DNA from: Nocardioides marinus
Lineage (GTDB): Bacteria; Actinomycetota; Actinomycetes; Propionibacteriales; Nocardioidaceae
DNA length: 64,000 nt
Direction: 5' to 3'
NCBI RefSeq assembly: GCF_013408145.1
Contig: NZ_JACBZI010000001.1
Coordinates: 3,734,001 to 3,798,000 of the forward strand
Below are positions 32,053 through 41,890 of this stretch, piece after piece. A program made the position numbers and the translations under genes. The notes beneath the pieces are model-generated. The model did no database searches. It was not told the origin of the DNA and saw nothing but the letters and a program-made list of their open reading frames with translations. Positions within the stretch are counted from its first letter, which is position 1. Each line of letters opens with the position of its first letter.

Positions 32053-32976
32053 TCAGCCGGCGAGCGCGACCGCCACCGCCGCGCCGTACGCCGCGTTGGC
32101 CCGCACCAGCGCGATGTTGGTGGCCAGCGACGACCCGCCGGTCAGCTCGACGATGCGTCCGAGCAGGTAGGGCGTGGTCGCCTTGCCGGTGATGCCCAGC
32201 GCGTCCATGTCGGCCAGGGCCTGCTCGATCACGCCGCCGATCTCCTCGGCGGGGATCTCGTCCTCGGCCGGCACGGGGTGGGCGAGCGCGACGCCGCAGT
32301 CGAGCCCGAGGTCCCACGTCGCGCGCGCCACCGCAGCCGCCTGGGCCGCGCCGTCCACACGCATCGGTGCCGCGAACCCGCTGCTGCGCGAGTAGAACGA
32401 CGGGAACTCGTCGGCCCCCTCCACCAGCACCGGCACCCCGAGGGTCTCCAGCACCTCCAGGGTCAGCCCGATGTCGAGGATCGACTTCACCCCGGCGCTG
32501 ATGACCGCGACCGGGGTGCGCGAGAGCTCGGTGAGGTCGGCCGAGAGGTCCATGGAGGTCTCCGCGCCCCGGTGCACGCCGCCCAGGCCGCCGGTCACGA
32601 AGACCTCGATGCCGGCCATCGCCGCCAGCCGCATCGTCGCGGCGACGGTGGTCGCGCCGTGCAGGCCGCGCGCGGCGACGTACGGCAGGTCGCGGACGCT
32701 GGCCTTGACCACGTCGGGGTGGCTCGCGAGCAGCTCGAGGTCGTCCTCACCCAGGCCCACCCGCGGCCGGCCGTCGAGCACGGCGATGGTCGCGGGGACC
32801 GCGCCCCCGGCCCGCACGACCGACTCGACCTCCAGGGCCATGGCCACGTTGTCGGGGTAGGGCATGCCGTGGCTGATGATCGTCGACTCCAGCGCGACGA
32901 CCGGTCGGCCCTCGCGCAGCGCGGTGGCGACCTCGTCGGTCACGGTCAGCATCGGGTGGATCGGGGCGGCGGTCAT
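32053..32976 (-). CDS. psuG: Pseudouridine-5'-phosphate glycosidase
   Basis: The 307-residue protein has the PsuG blocks ALESTIISHGMPYPDNVAMA, VTGGLGGVHRGAETSMDLSA, ISAGVKSILDIGLTLEVLET and the late ALAHPVPAEDEIP. PsuG splits the C-C bond of pseudouridine 5'-phosphate to uracil and ribose 5-phosphate, working with PsuK. The ATG overlaps the stop of the kinase gene (ATGA). The longer open frame to 33102 is kinase coding sequence in another frame and is rejected. Confidence 0.92.
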   Translation of the reverse strand: MTAAPIHPMLTVTDEVATALREGRPVVALESTIISHGMPYPDNVAMALEVESVVRAGGAVPATIAVLDGRPRVGLGEDDLELLASHPDVVKASVRDLPYVAARGLHGATTVAATMRLAAMAGIEVFVTGGLGGVHRGAETSMDLSADLTELSRTPVAVISAGVKSILDIGLTLEVLETLGVPVLVEGADEFPSFYSRSSGFAAPMRVDGAAQAAAVARATWDLGLDCGVALAHPVPAEDEIPAEEIGGVIEQALADMDALGITGKATTPYLLGRIVELTGGSSLATNIALVRANAAYGAAVAVALAG

Positions 32977-33869
32977 CGGGCCAGCATCTCCCCCAGGTCG
33001 GGACGGACGGTCAGCGGGGAGGCGACGGTCAGCGCCGCCGCTTCGTGGGCGTACGCCGCAGCCTCGGCGTGCCCCTGTCCCGCCAGCACCGCGTGGCACC
33101 ACGCCGCCAGCATGGCGTCACCGGCGCCGGTGACGTCGACGACCGCGGTCTCGGGGGCCGCGAGCTCGACCGCCCCGGCGCCGTCGGCCGTGTGCAGGAC
33201 CGACCCCGACGCCCCTCGCCTCTCCCACACGAGGCCGACGCCGCGCGCGAGCAGCGCGGGGACCCCGCCGAGCGCCGCCAGCTCCCCGTGGCTCGGCGTC
33301 ACGGCCAGCAGGTCACGCACCTGCGCCGCGAGCCGCGCCGCCTTGGGCACGCTCACCGGGTCCACCACCACCGGCACGCCGTGGGCGGCCGCGAGGTCCC
33401 GGGCGGCGGCGAAGGTCTCGACGGGCAGGTTCCCGTCGAGCACGAGCATCCCGGCACCGGCCACCACCGACTCGGCGGCCCGCACGTCCTCGGGGGTGAG
33501 GGCATCGGCCGCCGCCATGTCGGCGACCCCGGCCACGAGCTCACCGTGGTGGTCGAGCAGCGCGGTGTAGGAGCCGGTCGGACCGGGGCGGCACCGCACG
33601 TGCGTCACGTCCACGCCGGCCGCCGACGTCGCGTCGAGCACGAGCCGCCCCAGGTCGTCGTCGCCGACGACCCCCAGCAGGGCCACCGGGCGACCCAGGT
33701 GCGCGAGGTTCTCGGCCACGTTGCGTCCGACGCCGCCGGGGGTGAGCGTGGCGGTGCCCGGGTTGGAGGTGCCCGGCACGAGCGGGGCGGTGGTGCGGGC
33801 CTTGAGGTCGGCGTTGATGCCGCCGACGACGACCACGCGGGCGTCCGGGGGCGCGGGTGGCCGCGTCAC
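32973..33869 (-). CDS. psuK: PfkB-family carbohydrate kinase, probable pseudouridine kinase
   Basis: The 298-residue protein has the PfkB fold: VVVVGGINADLKARTTAPLV at the start, TPGGVGRNVAENLAHLG for substrate binding, and the second signature DVTGAGDAMLAAWCHAVLAG with the catalytic Asp and anion hole. Its place next to psuG makes phosphorylation of pseudouridine the likely role. GTG 33869 overlaps the P450 stop (GTGA), so P450, kinase and glycosidase are translated as a coupled set. Confidence 0.85.
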   Translation of the reverse strand: MTRPPAPPDARVVVVGGINADLKARTTAPLVPGTSNPGTATLTPGGVGRNVAENLAHLGRPVALLGVVGDDDLGRLVLDATSAAGVDVTHVRCRPGPTGSYTALLDHHGELVAGVADMAAADALTPEDVRAAESVVAGAGMLVLDGNLPVETFAAARDLAAAHGVPVVVDPVSVPKAARLAAQVRDLLAVTPSHGELAALGGVPALLARGVGLVWERRGASGSVLHTADGAGAVELAAPETAVVDVTGAGDAMLAAWCHAVLAGQGHAEAAAYAHEAAALTVASPLTVRPDLGEMLAR

Positions 33870-35074
33870 GGGCGCCCCACGAACGGCACCGTCGCCGGCC
33901 GCCGGACGTAGGGACCGGGCGCCCACCGGACGCCGGCGGGGTCGACCTCGAAGTCCGGGTACGCCGCGAGCAGCTCCTCCAGCGCCACCCGGCCCTGGAG
34001 ACGGGCCGCGGCCGCCCCCAGGCAGTGGTGGCTGCCCTGGGAGAAGGTGAGGATCTGGGTCGGGCGCCGGCCGACGTCCAGCGAGCCGGCGTCGGGGCCG
34101 TAGCGGCGCGGGTCGCGGTTGCCGGCGGCGTACAGGAGGAGGACCTTGCGGCCCGCCGGGATCGTCACGCCGTGCAGCTCGACGTCGCGGGTGGTGGTGC
34201 GGGCCAGCCCCTGGACCGGGGAGGTCAGCCGCAGCAGCTCCTCCAGCGCCACCTCGACCGGCACCTCGCCGGAGGTGAGCCGGGCGCGTTGGGTGGGCTC
34301 GGCCGCCAGCAGCTGCACCGCCCCGCCGAGCAGGCCGGTGGTGGTGTCGTTGCCGCCGGTGACCATCGTGAACACGTAGCCGAGGACCGCCACCAGGCCG
34401 TCCTGGTCGTCGGCGCGGCCCGCGGCGACGAGGTGGGCCACCGTGTCGGCACCCGGGTCGGCCGGCGGCTCACGGCGCCGCCGCTCCACGAGGGCGGCGA
34501 AGTAGGCCAGCATCTCCCCGGCCGCGTCGGCGGCGGTCAGCGCGTCGCCGGAGCCGCCGGCCGCGACGATCGCCTCCGTCCACCCGTCGAAGGCGACCCG
34601 GTCCTCGGCGGGCACGCCGAGGTAGTGGGCGACCACCATGCTCGGCAGCGGCTTGAACACCGCCTCCACGACGTCCCCGCCGTCGGCCAGGGCGGGCAGC
34701 CGCTCGCGCACGAAGGCGCGGACCTCCGGCTCGAGGTCGGCGACCTGGCGCGGGGTGAAGCCTCGTGCGACCAGCTTGCGGAACGCCGTGTGCGCGGGCG
34801 GGTCCTGCATCACCAGCGGCGGCTCTGCCAGGCCGATGGCCTCGATCTCGCCGTACGCCGTCGTCAGGCCCTGTGCCGAGGAGAACGTCTGCGTGTCCAC
34901 CGCTGCCGCGAGGACGTCGGCGTGCCGGGAGAGGACGTAGAAGTCCCGGTGCGGCTGCTCGGCCGGCACGACGTGGTGGACGGGGTCGTGCTCGCGCAGC
35001 GCGGCGTACTCGCCCCACGGGTCCGCCCACGTGTCGGCTCCGCGAGGGCTCCAGGTCACCGTCCCGATGCTCAT
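33866..35074 (-). CDS. Cytochrome P450
   Basis: The 402-residue protein is of bacterial soluble P450 length. It has the I-helix oxygen-activation motif GGNDTT, the K-helix ELLR in ALEELLRLTSPVQG, and the heme-binding FSQGSHHCLG with Cys351. It needs a ferredoxin and reductase, neither of which is nearby. ATG 35074 is chosen over the open frame to 35260 because the upstream part shows no P450 sequence. It heads the operon with the pseudouridine kinase and glycosidase. The substrate is unknown. A link to modified nucleosides is inference from the coupling. Confidence 0.9.
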   Translation of the reverse strand: MSIGTVTWSPRGADTWADPWGEYAALREHDPVHHVVPAEQPHRDFYVLSRHADVLAAAVDTQTFSSAQGLTTAYGEIEAIGLAEPPLVMQDPPAHTAFRKLVARGFTPRQVADLEPEVRAFVRERLPALADGGDVVEAVFKPLPSMVVAHYLGVPAEDRVAFDGWTEAIVAAGGSGDALTAADAAGEMLAYFAALVERRRREPPADPGADTVAHLVAAGRADDQDGLVAVLGYVFTMVTGGNDTTTGLLGGAVQLLAAEPTQRARLTSGEVPVEVALEELLRLTSPVQGLARTTTRDVELHGVTIPAGRKVLLLYAAGNRDPRRYGPDAGSLDVGRRPTQILTFSQGSHHCLGAAAARLQGRVALEELLAAYPDFEVDPAGVRWAPGPYVRRPATVPFVGRP

Positions 35075-35237
35075 GGCGGTCACGCTGACCCAGCCCGCGG
35101 GCCCTGTCCAGTGCGGGTCTCGTGCCGGGACCAGCGATGAGTCCGGATGTCGGTGGCGGTCAGTAGCGTCGTGACGGCATCCTCGTCGATGCCCTGCCGC
35201 AGCTCCGCTCCCTTTCCCTCGACCCCCTGAGGACGCG

Positions 35238-36229
<992 letters not shown>

Positions 36230-36233
<4 letters not shown>

Positions 36234-37072
36234 GCACGCCCGTCCCGACCCTGGAGCAGTCCCGCCCGACCGGCGTGGTCCGCGCGCTGACCGACGGCTG
36301 GGTCGTCGCCCGGCGCAACCTGATCAAGATCAAGCGGGTTCCCGAGGTGCTCGTCTTCGTGCTCGTCAGCCCGATCATGTTCGTGCTGCTCTTCGCCTTC
36401 GTCTTCGGTGGCGCGATCGACACCGGCGGTGTGGGCTACCGCGAGTTCCTGATCGCCGGCATCTTCGCCCAGACGGTGGTCTTCGGGGCCACGTTCACCG
36501 GCGCCGGCCTGGCCGAGGACATGCAGAAGGGCATCATCGACCGCTTCCGCTCGCTGCCGATGTCGCAGGCGGCCGTCCTGGTCGGGCGCACGACCTCCGA
36601 CGTCGTCTACAACGTGCTGAGCCTGGCGATCATGGCCCTGACAGGGCTGCTGGTGGGCTGGCGCATCCGCGAGGGGTTCCTCGACGCGGTGCTCGGCTTC
36701 GCGCTGCTGCTGCTCTTCGCCTACGCCGTGAGCTGGGTGATGGCGTGGGTCGGGCTGATGGTGCCCAGCGTGGAGGTCATCAACAACGCCTCGTTCATCG
36801 TGATCATGCCGTTGACCTTCGTCTCCAACGCGTTCGTGCCGCTGGAGTCCTTCGACGGGTTCCTGCGCACGCTCGTGGAGTGGAACCCGGTCTCGGCGCT
36901 GACCCAGGCCAGCCGCGAGCTGTTCGGCAACGTCGACCCGCGCGGCGCGGTGCCCGAGGCCTGGTCGATGCAGCACCCGGTGCTCTACACCCTGCTGTGG
37001 GTGGCGATCATCCTGGCCGTCTTCGTCCCGCTCTCGGTGCGTCGCTACCGGCTCTCGGCCGGCGTCAAGTAG
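36230..37072 (+). CDS. ABC-2 type transporter permease (DrrB type)
   Basis: The 280-residue protein has six membrane helices, starting with VLVFVLVSPIMFVLLFAFVF and including VLSLAIMALTGLLVGW, LGFALLLLFAYAVSWVMAWV and ASFIVIMPLTFVSNAFVPLE. The ABC-2 motif NPVSALTQASRELFGN sits before the last helix. It forms the channel for the preceding ATPase. ATG 36230 overlaps the ATPase stop. The substrate cannot be inferred from neighbours. Confidence 0.9.
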
Positions 37073-37107
37073 TCCGCACGGTCGCTGCGGCGAGACCCGC
37101 CGGTGGC

Positions 37108-38319
37108 TCAGGTGACCCAGAGGTCCGGGTGCTCCTCGATCCATCGGCGGGCGTCGCGGTGCCCCAGCGCGGCGGCGGCGTCGAAGAAGTCGCGGTCGAA
37201 GAGCAGGTAGGACAACAGCTCGCCCTGCAGCGGGCTGTCGCTGCCCAGCAGCCGGTGGACGAGCTGCAGGTCGGGGTCCGCGGCGGTGCCGAGCAGGGTC
37301 CGGTGGTTGCGGTCGAAGACCTCCATGGCCGCCGCCGCCAGCTCGTCACCGCGGTCGGGGGCGACCGCCACGTGCGGCACCACCCGCCGCTCGCGCCCGC
37401 CCTCCTCGGCGCGGAGCCGGTGCAGCACCTCGGCGACCGCCGGTTCCTGCAGCAGCCGGTTGGTCTGCTGCAACCGCCGCAGGTCGTGGCGCATGGGGTC
37501 GTCCATGACCGCTCCGAGCAACGTGGCGACACCGTCCCCGAGGTCGACGGCCTCCCGGTCCGCGGCACGGTCGGGGGCCGGGGCGCGCAGGCTGCCGGTG
37601 CCGACGGCGACGACGTGGGTGGCACCGAGCTCCAGCGCGGGCACCAACGGGTGCCGGCGGCGGGTGGCCCCGTCGACGTACCACCCGGCGGCCTCCTGGG
37701 GGTCGTGCACCTCGACGGAGGGGAACAGCGCGGGGATCGCCGCGGAGGCCAGCAGGTGCTCGACGCCCAGGGTGGTCTCGACGTAGCGGCGGTGCTGACC
37801 CGGCTCCGGGCGCGGCAGCTGCGCGCCGCGCCCCTCGGTGAACATCGTGACCTGGCCGGTGCGCACGGTCGTCGCGGTCACCGCCACCGCGTCAAGGGTG
37901 CCCTGCCGCAGGTGGCGGTGCACGGCCTCCCAGTCCAGGGCCCGGCCCAGGGTGTCGCGGAGCGGGTCGGTGCCGAAGAGCCCCCGCAGCCGGAACCAGC
38001 TCAGGCCCAGGGTCTCCGAGGCGTACCTCGCCAGCACCTCCGGCACCTGGCGCCACAGCGGGGTGATGACCGCCGGCTTGGTCACCCGGCCCAGCAGGTC
38101 GCGCAGCGCCGCGGTCTGCTCCACCGCCGGCCGGTCGGCCACCCCGGCGAGCCCACCGCAGATCAGGGCGCCGGCACTGGTGCCGATCAGCACCCGCGGC
38201 CGGTGCCCGCGCTCCTCGAGGGCCGGGAGCAGCACCTCCAGGGCGCCCACCTGGTACGCCGATCGGGCGCCCCCGGCGTCGAGGACCAGGGCGACGGACT
38301 CGTCTCTCGGGGCAGCCAT
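37108..38319 (-). CDS. Patatin-like phospholipase
   Basis: The 403-residue protein has the oxyanion loop DAGGARSAYQVGAL at the start, the nucleophile Ser48 in GTSAG and the partner Asp216 in VDGAT, which form the patatin Ser-Asp dyad. The family hydrolyses acyl esters of lipids. No signal peptide is present, so it acts inside the cell. The last 150 residues (RRLQQTNRLLQEPAVAEVLH, AAMEVFDRNHRTLLGTAA) are a helical extension without an assigned function. Confidence 0.88.
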   Translation of the reverse strand: MAAPRDESVALVLDAGGARSAYQVGALEVLLPALEERGHRPRVLIGTSAGALICGGLAGVADRPAVEQTAALRDLLGRVTKPAVITPLWRQVPEVLARYASETLGLSWFRLRGLFGTDPLRDTLGRALDWEAVHRHLRQGTLDAVAVTATTVRTGQVTMFTEGRGAQLPRPEPGQHRRYVETTLGVEHLLASAAIPALFPSVEVHDPQEAAGWYVDGATRRRHPLVPALELGATHVVAVGTGSLRAPAPDRAADREAVDLGDGVATLLGAVMDDPMRHDLRRLQQTNRLLQEPAVAEVLHRLRAEEGGRERRVVPHVAVAPDRGDELAAAAMEVFDRNHRTLLGTAADPDLQLVHRLLGSDSPLQGELLSYLLFDRDFFDAAAALGHRDARRWIEEHPDLWVT

Positions 38320-38449
38320 GACCTCGACCCTGCCCAGGTGGTCGGTCGTGGCTGCTCACCCGACCGTGGGGGACCCACCCGCCGGGGGTCCCGTGCCCGC
38401 GGGACCTCCGTCCCTACCCCCCGGGTGGACGGCGGCGCAGCGTGGGGAC

Positions 38450-38959
38450 ATGAGCACCACCGACCACGACACCCGTGACACGACCGCCGACACGTCCCGC
38501 GCGACGACCCCCGGCACGGCACCCTCCACGGGCCGCGTCGACCCGCCGGACACCCTCGTGCGGCTCCTCTCCGAGGAGGAGTGCTGGGAGCTGCTCGAGG
38601 ACCACGAGCTCGGGCGTATCGGGTACCGCCTCGTGGACGAGGTCCACGTGGTTCCCGTCAACTACGCGGTCGTCGACCGCACCCTGCTGATCCGCACCGA
38701 TGCCGGCAACAAGCTGCTGGCCGCGGCGCTGGAGTCCGACGTGGCGCTGGAGATCGACTCCGTCGAGTCGCTCGCCGACGCCCGACGGGTGGCCTGGTCG
38801 GTGCTGGTGCGCGGCCACGCGCGGGTCCTCGGCGAGGACGAGGCACGCCGCTACGACGACCTGCCGCTGGTGCCGTGGGTGGCCACGCCCAAGTGGGAGG
38901 TCGTCGCGATCGTGCCCGAGGCCGTCACCGGACGCCGCTTCCAGCTCGTGCCCGCCTGA
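38450..38959 (+). CDS. Pyridoxamine 5'-phosphate oxidase-like flavin/F420-binding protein
   Basis: The 169-residue product has a disordered Thr/Asp-rich N-terminus of about 40 residues and then the split-barrel domain typical of PNPOx-like proteins: CWELLEDHELGRIGYRLVDE, VHVVPVNYAVVDRTLLIRTD and ALEIDSVESLADARRVAWSV. The family binds FMN or F420 and is very common in actinobacteria. The role of this member is unknown. GGGG stands 4 bases before ATG 38450. Confidence 0.83.
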   Translation: MSTTDHDTRDTTADTSRATTPGTAPSTGRVDPPDTLVRLLSEEECWELLEDHELGRIGYRLVDEVHVVPVNYAVVDRTLLIRTDAGNKLLAAALESDVALEIDSVESLADARRVAWSVLVRGHARVLGEDEARRYDDLPLVPWVATPKWEVVAIVPEAVTGRRFQLVPA

Positions 38960-38967
38960 GCCGCCCC

Positions 38968-38985
38968 CGGGTCGCGGCCGACCCG
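38968..38985. terminator. Short hairpin between convergent genes
   Basis: The 7-base arms CGGGTCG and CGACCCG enclose CGGC. It lies between the stop of the PNPOx-like gene and the stop of the ATP-grasp gene and could end both transcripts. Confidence 0.5.
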
Positions 38986-39008
38986 AGCCGACCGTCCCGA
39001 CGCGGGTC

Positions 39009-40199
39009 TCAGGCGTCGTGGATGGGCTCGGCCGGCAGCCGCTTCGGCTTGCGCATCCGCTTGCGGCGGTTGGGGATCATCGAGCGCATCTCCTCCAGCT
39101 TGCCGAAGCACAGCAGCCGGTCGCCCGCCTCGAGCACGTGGCGGGCGTTGGGGTTGGGGATGACCTGGGTGCCCCGGTGCAGGGTGAGCGCGGTGATGTC
39201 GCGCTCGCGCAGCCCGGAGTCGCCCAGGCTCTTGCCGACCATCTCGGAGGCCTCGAAAACGAGGATCTCGGCCACGCCGTACCCGGTCGAGACGGTGAGC
39301 CGTTGGCGCACGTCGATCTCGGGGAAGGCGACCTGGTTGTCGATGTAGTCGATGATCGCGCCCGCCACGTCGAGGTCGGTGGCGCGCTCGATGCCCTCCA
39401 GACCGGGTGAGGAGTTGACCTCCATCACCAGCGGGCCGTCGAGACCCTCGAGCATGTCCACGCCGGCGACGCGCAGGCCCATGATCTGCGCGGAGCGCAC
39501 CGCCGCCCGCTCGAAGGCGGGGTCGAGCTCCACCGGCTCGACCGAGCCGCCGCGGTGCACGTTGGAGCGGAACTCGTCACCCTTGGCGACCCGTCGCATC
39601 GCGGCGACGACGCGGTCGCCCACGACGAGGGCCCGGATGTCGCGGCCCTTGGACTCCTTGACGAAGCGCTGGATGAGGACGTTCTGCTTGGTCGACTGCA
39701 GCGTCTCGATGATCGCCTCGGCGACCTTGATCTCCGGCGCCAGGATCACCCCGATGCCCTGGGTGCCCTCCAGCAGCTTGATGACCACCGGGGCGCCACC
39801 GACCCGCTCGATCGCCGGGATCACGTCGCCGCGGCCCTGGACGAACGTGGTGGCCGGCATCCCGATCTGGTGGCGGGAGAGGATCTGGGTGGCCCGCAGC
39901 TTGTCGCGGCTGTTGGAGATCCCCCACGAGGTGTTGGGCGTGTAGACGTCCATCTGCTCGAACTGGCGCACCACGGCGGTGCCGAAGTAGGTGATCGAGT
40001 TGCCGATGCGCGGCAGGATCGCGTCGTAGTGCGAGAGCTGCTTGCCGCGGAACTGCAGGTCGGGCTCGTCCCCGGAGAGGTCGATCCCGAAGCGCAGCGT
40101 GTTGAGCACCTTGACGGTGTGGCCCCGGTCCAGGGCGGCGGTGCGCAGGCGCTGCGTACTGTACGAGCGGGGCGCACGGGACAGGATCGCTAGTTTCAT
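39009..40199 (-). CDS. RimK-type ATP-grasp ligase with C-terminal TrkA_C-like domain
   Basis: The 396-residue protein has an N-terminal RimK region (MKLAILSRAPRSYSTQRLRT), then the ATP-grasp domain with the lysine-containing VVIKLLEGTQGIGVILAPE, ALVVGDRVVAAMRRVAKGDE, and the metal-binding VMEVNSSPGLEGIE. RimK enzymes add glutamate residues to a protein or small-molecule carboxylate. From about residue 300 there is an RCK_C/TrkA_C-like domain (YGVAEILVFEASEMVGKSL to LEAGDRLLCFGKLEEMRSM), which in other proteins binds small regulators. The longer upstream frame antisense to the protease and hydrolase genes is not coding. It is divergent from those two genes. Confidence 0.88.
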   Translation of the reverse strand: MKLAILSRAPRSYSTQRLRTAALDRGHTVKVLNTLRFGIDLSGDEPDLQFRGKQLSHYDAILPRIGNSITYFGTAVVRQFEQMDVYTPNTSWGISNSRDKLRATQILSRHQIGMPATTFVQGRGDVIPAIERVGGAPVVIKLLEGTQGIGVILAPEIKVAEAIIETLQSTKQNVLIQRFVKESKGRDIRALVVGDRVVAAMRRVAKGDEFRSNVHRGGSVEPVELDPAFERAAVRSAQIMGLRVAGVDMLEGLDGPLVMEVNSSPGLEGIERATDLDVAGAIIDYIDNQVAFPEIDVRQRLTVSTGYGVAEILVFEASEMVGKSLGDSGLRERDITALTLHRGTQVIPNPNARHVLEAGDRLLCFGKLEEMRSMIPNRRKRMRKPKRLPAEPIHDA

Positions 40200-40277
40200 G
40201 ACCACCCGAGTGTGAGTGCCGGACGTGTGGACCACCATGTGCCCGACGGTGCCGAGCGACGGAGAGGACGAGCCAGC

Positions 40278-40775
40278 GTGCCAGCAGAGCCGACGGGCGA
40301 CCAGCCCCCCGTCCCTTCCTACACCCTCGCGGGTTGGCGCGAGTGGGTGAGCCTGCCGGGGATCGGCGTGCCGTGGGTGAAGGCCAAGCTCGACACCGGG
40401 GCGCGCACCAGCGCGATCCACGCCTTCGACCTGGTCGAGGAGCGGGTCGACGGAGAGCGCTGGGTGAGCTTCTCCATCCATCCCTGGCAGGGCACCGACG
40501 AGGACGCCGTCACGGCCCGTTGCCCGGTCGTCGACGTGCGCGAGGTGCGCTCGTCGTCGGGGCACGCCGAGGAGCGGTACGTGGTGCCGATGGAGGTCAC
40601 CCTGCTCGAGCGCACGGTGACGGCTGAGATGACGTTGTCGCGACGAGACGAGATGGGGTTCCGCATGCTGGTGGGGCGCGAGGCGCTGCGGCAGGGGTTC
40701 GCCGTCGACCCGGGACGCTCCTACCTCGGGCCGCGCCCGCCCCTCGCCGTACGTCGTCGCAACCGGGGGCGGTGA
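40278..40775 (+). CDS. Retropepsin-like protease (RimB / 'ATP-dependent zinc protease' family)
   Basis: The 165-residue product starts at GTG 40278. It has one aspartic-protease motif, Asp39 in KLDTGARTSAIHAF, and the family blocks GWREWVSLPGIGVPWVKAK and RRDEMGFRMLVGREALRQGF, which end in the typical LVGR. The proteins work as dimers in which each chain gives one Asp. Pseudomonas RimB of this family removes glutamates added by RimK, so the divergent rimK gene fits the same task. The older database name (ATP-dependent zinc protease) is not supported by any motif here. Confidence 0.82.
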   Translation: MPAEPTGDQPPVPSYTLAGWREWVSLPGIGVPWVKAKLDTGARTSAIHAFDLVEERVDGERWVSFSIHPWQGTDEDAVTARCPVVDVREVRSSSGHAEERYVVPMEVTLLERTVTAEMTLSRRDEMGFRMLVGREALRQGFAVDPGRSYLGPRPPLAVRRRNRGR

Positions 40776-40778
40776 GCG

Positions 40779-41798
40779 GTGCCCCGCGACTCCTTCGAGG
40801 TCGGCCCGGTGCGGGTCCGTGCCGGGCGCAAGCAGGCGCTGGCGCTGCCGATCACGCGCCTGGTGACCGGCGCCGACGTCGACCTGCCGATCCGCGTCGT
40901 GCACGGTCGCCACGAGGGTCCGACGGTGTGGATCGACGCCGCCATCCACGGCGACGAGGCCGTCGGGGTCGAGGTGGTGCGCCAGGTGCTCGCCGACCTC
41001 GACGCCAAGAAGCTGCGCGGCACGCTGATCGCGGTGCCCATCGTCAACGTGCTCGGCTTCATGAACGGCGACCGCTACCTGCCCGACCGCCGCGACCTCA
41101 ACCGGTCCTTCCCGGGCTCGCGCCGCGGCTCGCTGGCGGCCCGGATCGCGCACCTGATGATGACCGAGGTGGTCGCCAAGTGCGAGGTCGGCATCGATCT
41201 CCACACCGGCTCGGACCGCCGTACCAACCTGCCCCAGATCCGCGCCGACCTCGAGGACGAGCGCACCCGCGAGCTGTCGCTGGCCTTCGGCGCGCCGGTG
41301 ATGATGCACGCCCGGTTGCGCGACGGCTCGCTGCGCGCCGCGGCCCGCGAGGCGGGTGCCAAGGTGCTGCTCTACGAGGCCGGGGAGGCCTGGCGCATGG
41401 ACGGCTGGGCCGTCGACGCCGGCGTCCGCGGCGTACGACGCGTGCTGGCCCACCTCGGGATGATCGACCCGCCCGAGGAGGACCCGCCCGCCCCGACGCT
41501 GGAGTCGTGGCGCTCGGGCTGGGTCCGCGCCCGCGGCACCGGCATGCTCCACCTGGAGGCCGAGCTCGGCCAGCGGGTCGCCAAGGGCGAGCGGCTGGGT
41601 GGCCTCTTCGACTCCTTCGGCAAGCGGGTGCGGCTCGTGCACGCCGACCGCGACGGCATCGTCGTCGGCCGCACCGAGGCGCCCCTGGTGTCCTCCGGCG
41701 ACGCGGTGGTCCACCTCGCCGAGGTGCTGGAGTCACCCGCCCAGGCCGTCGAGTCCGAGCCGCACCCCGACTCCGTCGAGGAGACCGACGAGGCCTGA
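40779..41798 (+). CDS. Succinylglutamate desuccinylase/aspartoacylase-family zinc hydrolase
   Basis: The 339-residue protein has the M14-type zinc site: His57 and Glu60 in AAIHGDEAVGVE and His142 in GIDLHTGSDRR, with Arg and Asn in DRRDLNRSFPG for substrate carboxylate. The last 90 residues form a biotinyl/lipoyl-like barrel tail (GTGMLHLEAELGQRVAKGER) common in AspA-like proteins. It should cleave N-acyl-amino acid or glutamate-like amides. It follows the protease gene by 3 bases and belongs to the same transcript. Confidence 0.85.
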   Translation: MPRDSFEVGPVRVRAGRKQALALPITRLVTGADVDLPIRVVHGRHEGPTVWIDAAIHGDEAVGVEVVRQVLADLDAKKLRGTLIAVPIVNVLGFMNGDRYLPDRRDLNRSFPGSRRGSLAARIAHLMMTEVVAKCEVGIDLHTGSDRRTNLPQIRADLEDERTRELSLAFGAPVMMHARLRDGSLRAAAREAGAKVLLYEAGEAWRMDGWAVDAGVRGVRRVLAHLGMIDPPEEDPPAPTLESWRSGWVRARGTGMLHLEAELGQRVAKGERLGGLFDSFGKRVRLVHADRDGIVVGRTEAPLVSSGDAVVHLAEVLESPAQAVESEPHPDSVEETDEA

Positions 41799-41808
41799 GC
41801 GCCTGACC

Positions 41809-41869
41809 GGTGGTCGAGCAGCCGGGCCGGTGGTCGAGCAGCGAGCGCCAGCGAGCGGGCGTCGAGACC
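41809..41869. repeat. Dispersed repeat copy in a convergent gap
   Basis: The edge GGTGGTCGAGCAG occurs twice (from 41809 and 41829), and the element closes with GGGCGTCGAGACC. It is a shortened member of the family at 46541-46632 with a partial duplication of the left edge. It lies between the stops of the hydrolase and monooxygenase genes. Confidence 0.75.
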
Positions 41870-41890
41870 TCCGGCCCCCCACGCCCGGGC

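Noticed and set aside
33867..33926. Longer N-terminus of the PfkB kinase (to 33926)
   Set aside because: The added residues show no family sequence and lie in the P450 C-terminus; the GTGA overlap at 33866-33869 is the natural start.
40200..41714. N-terminal extension of the RimK-like frame to 901 residues
   Set aside because: The extension is antisense to the protease and hydrolase genes; RimK proteins start as MKLAILSR, at 40199.
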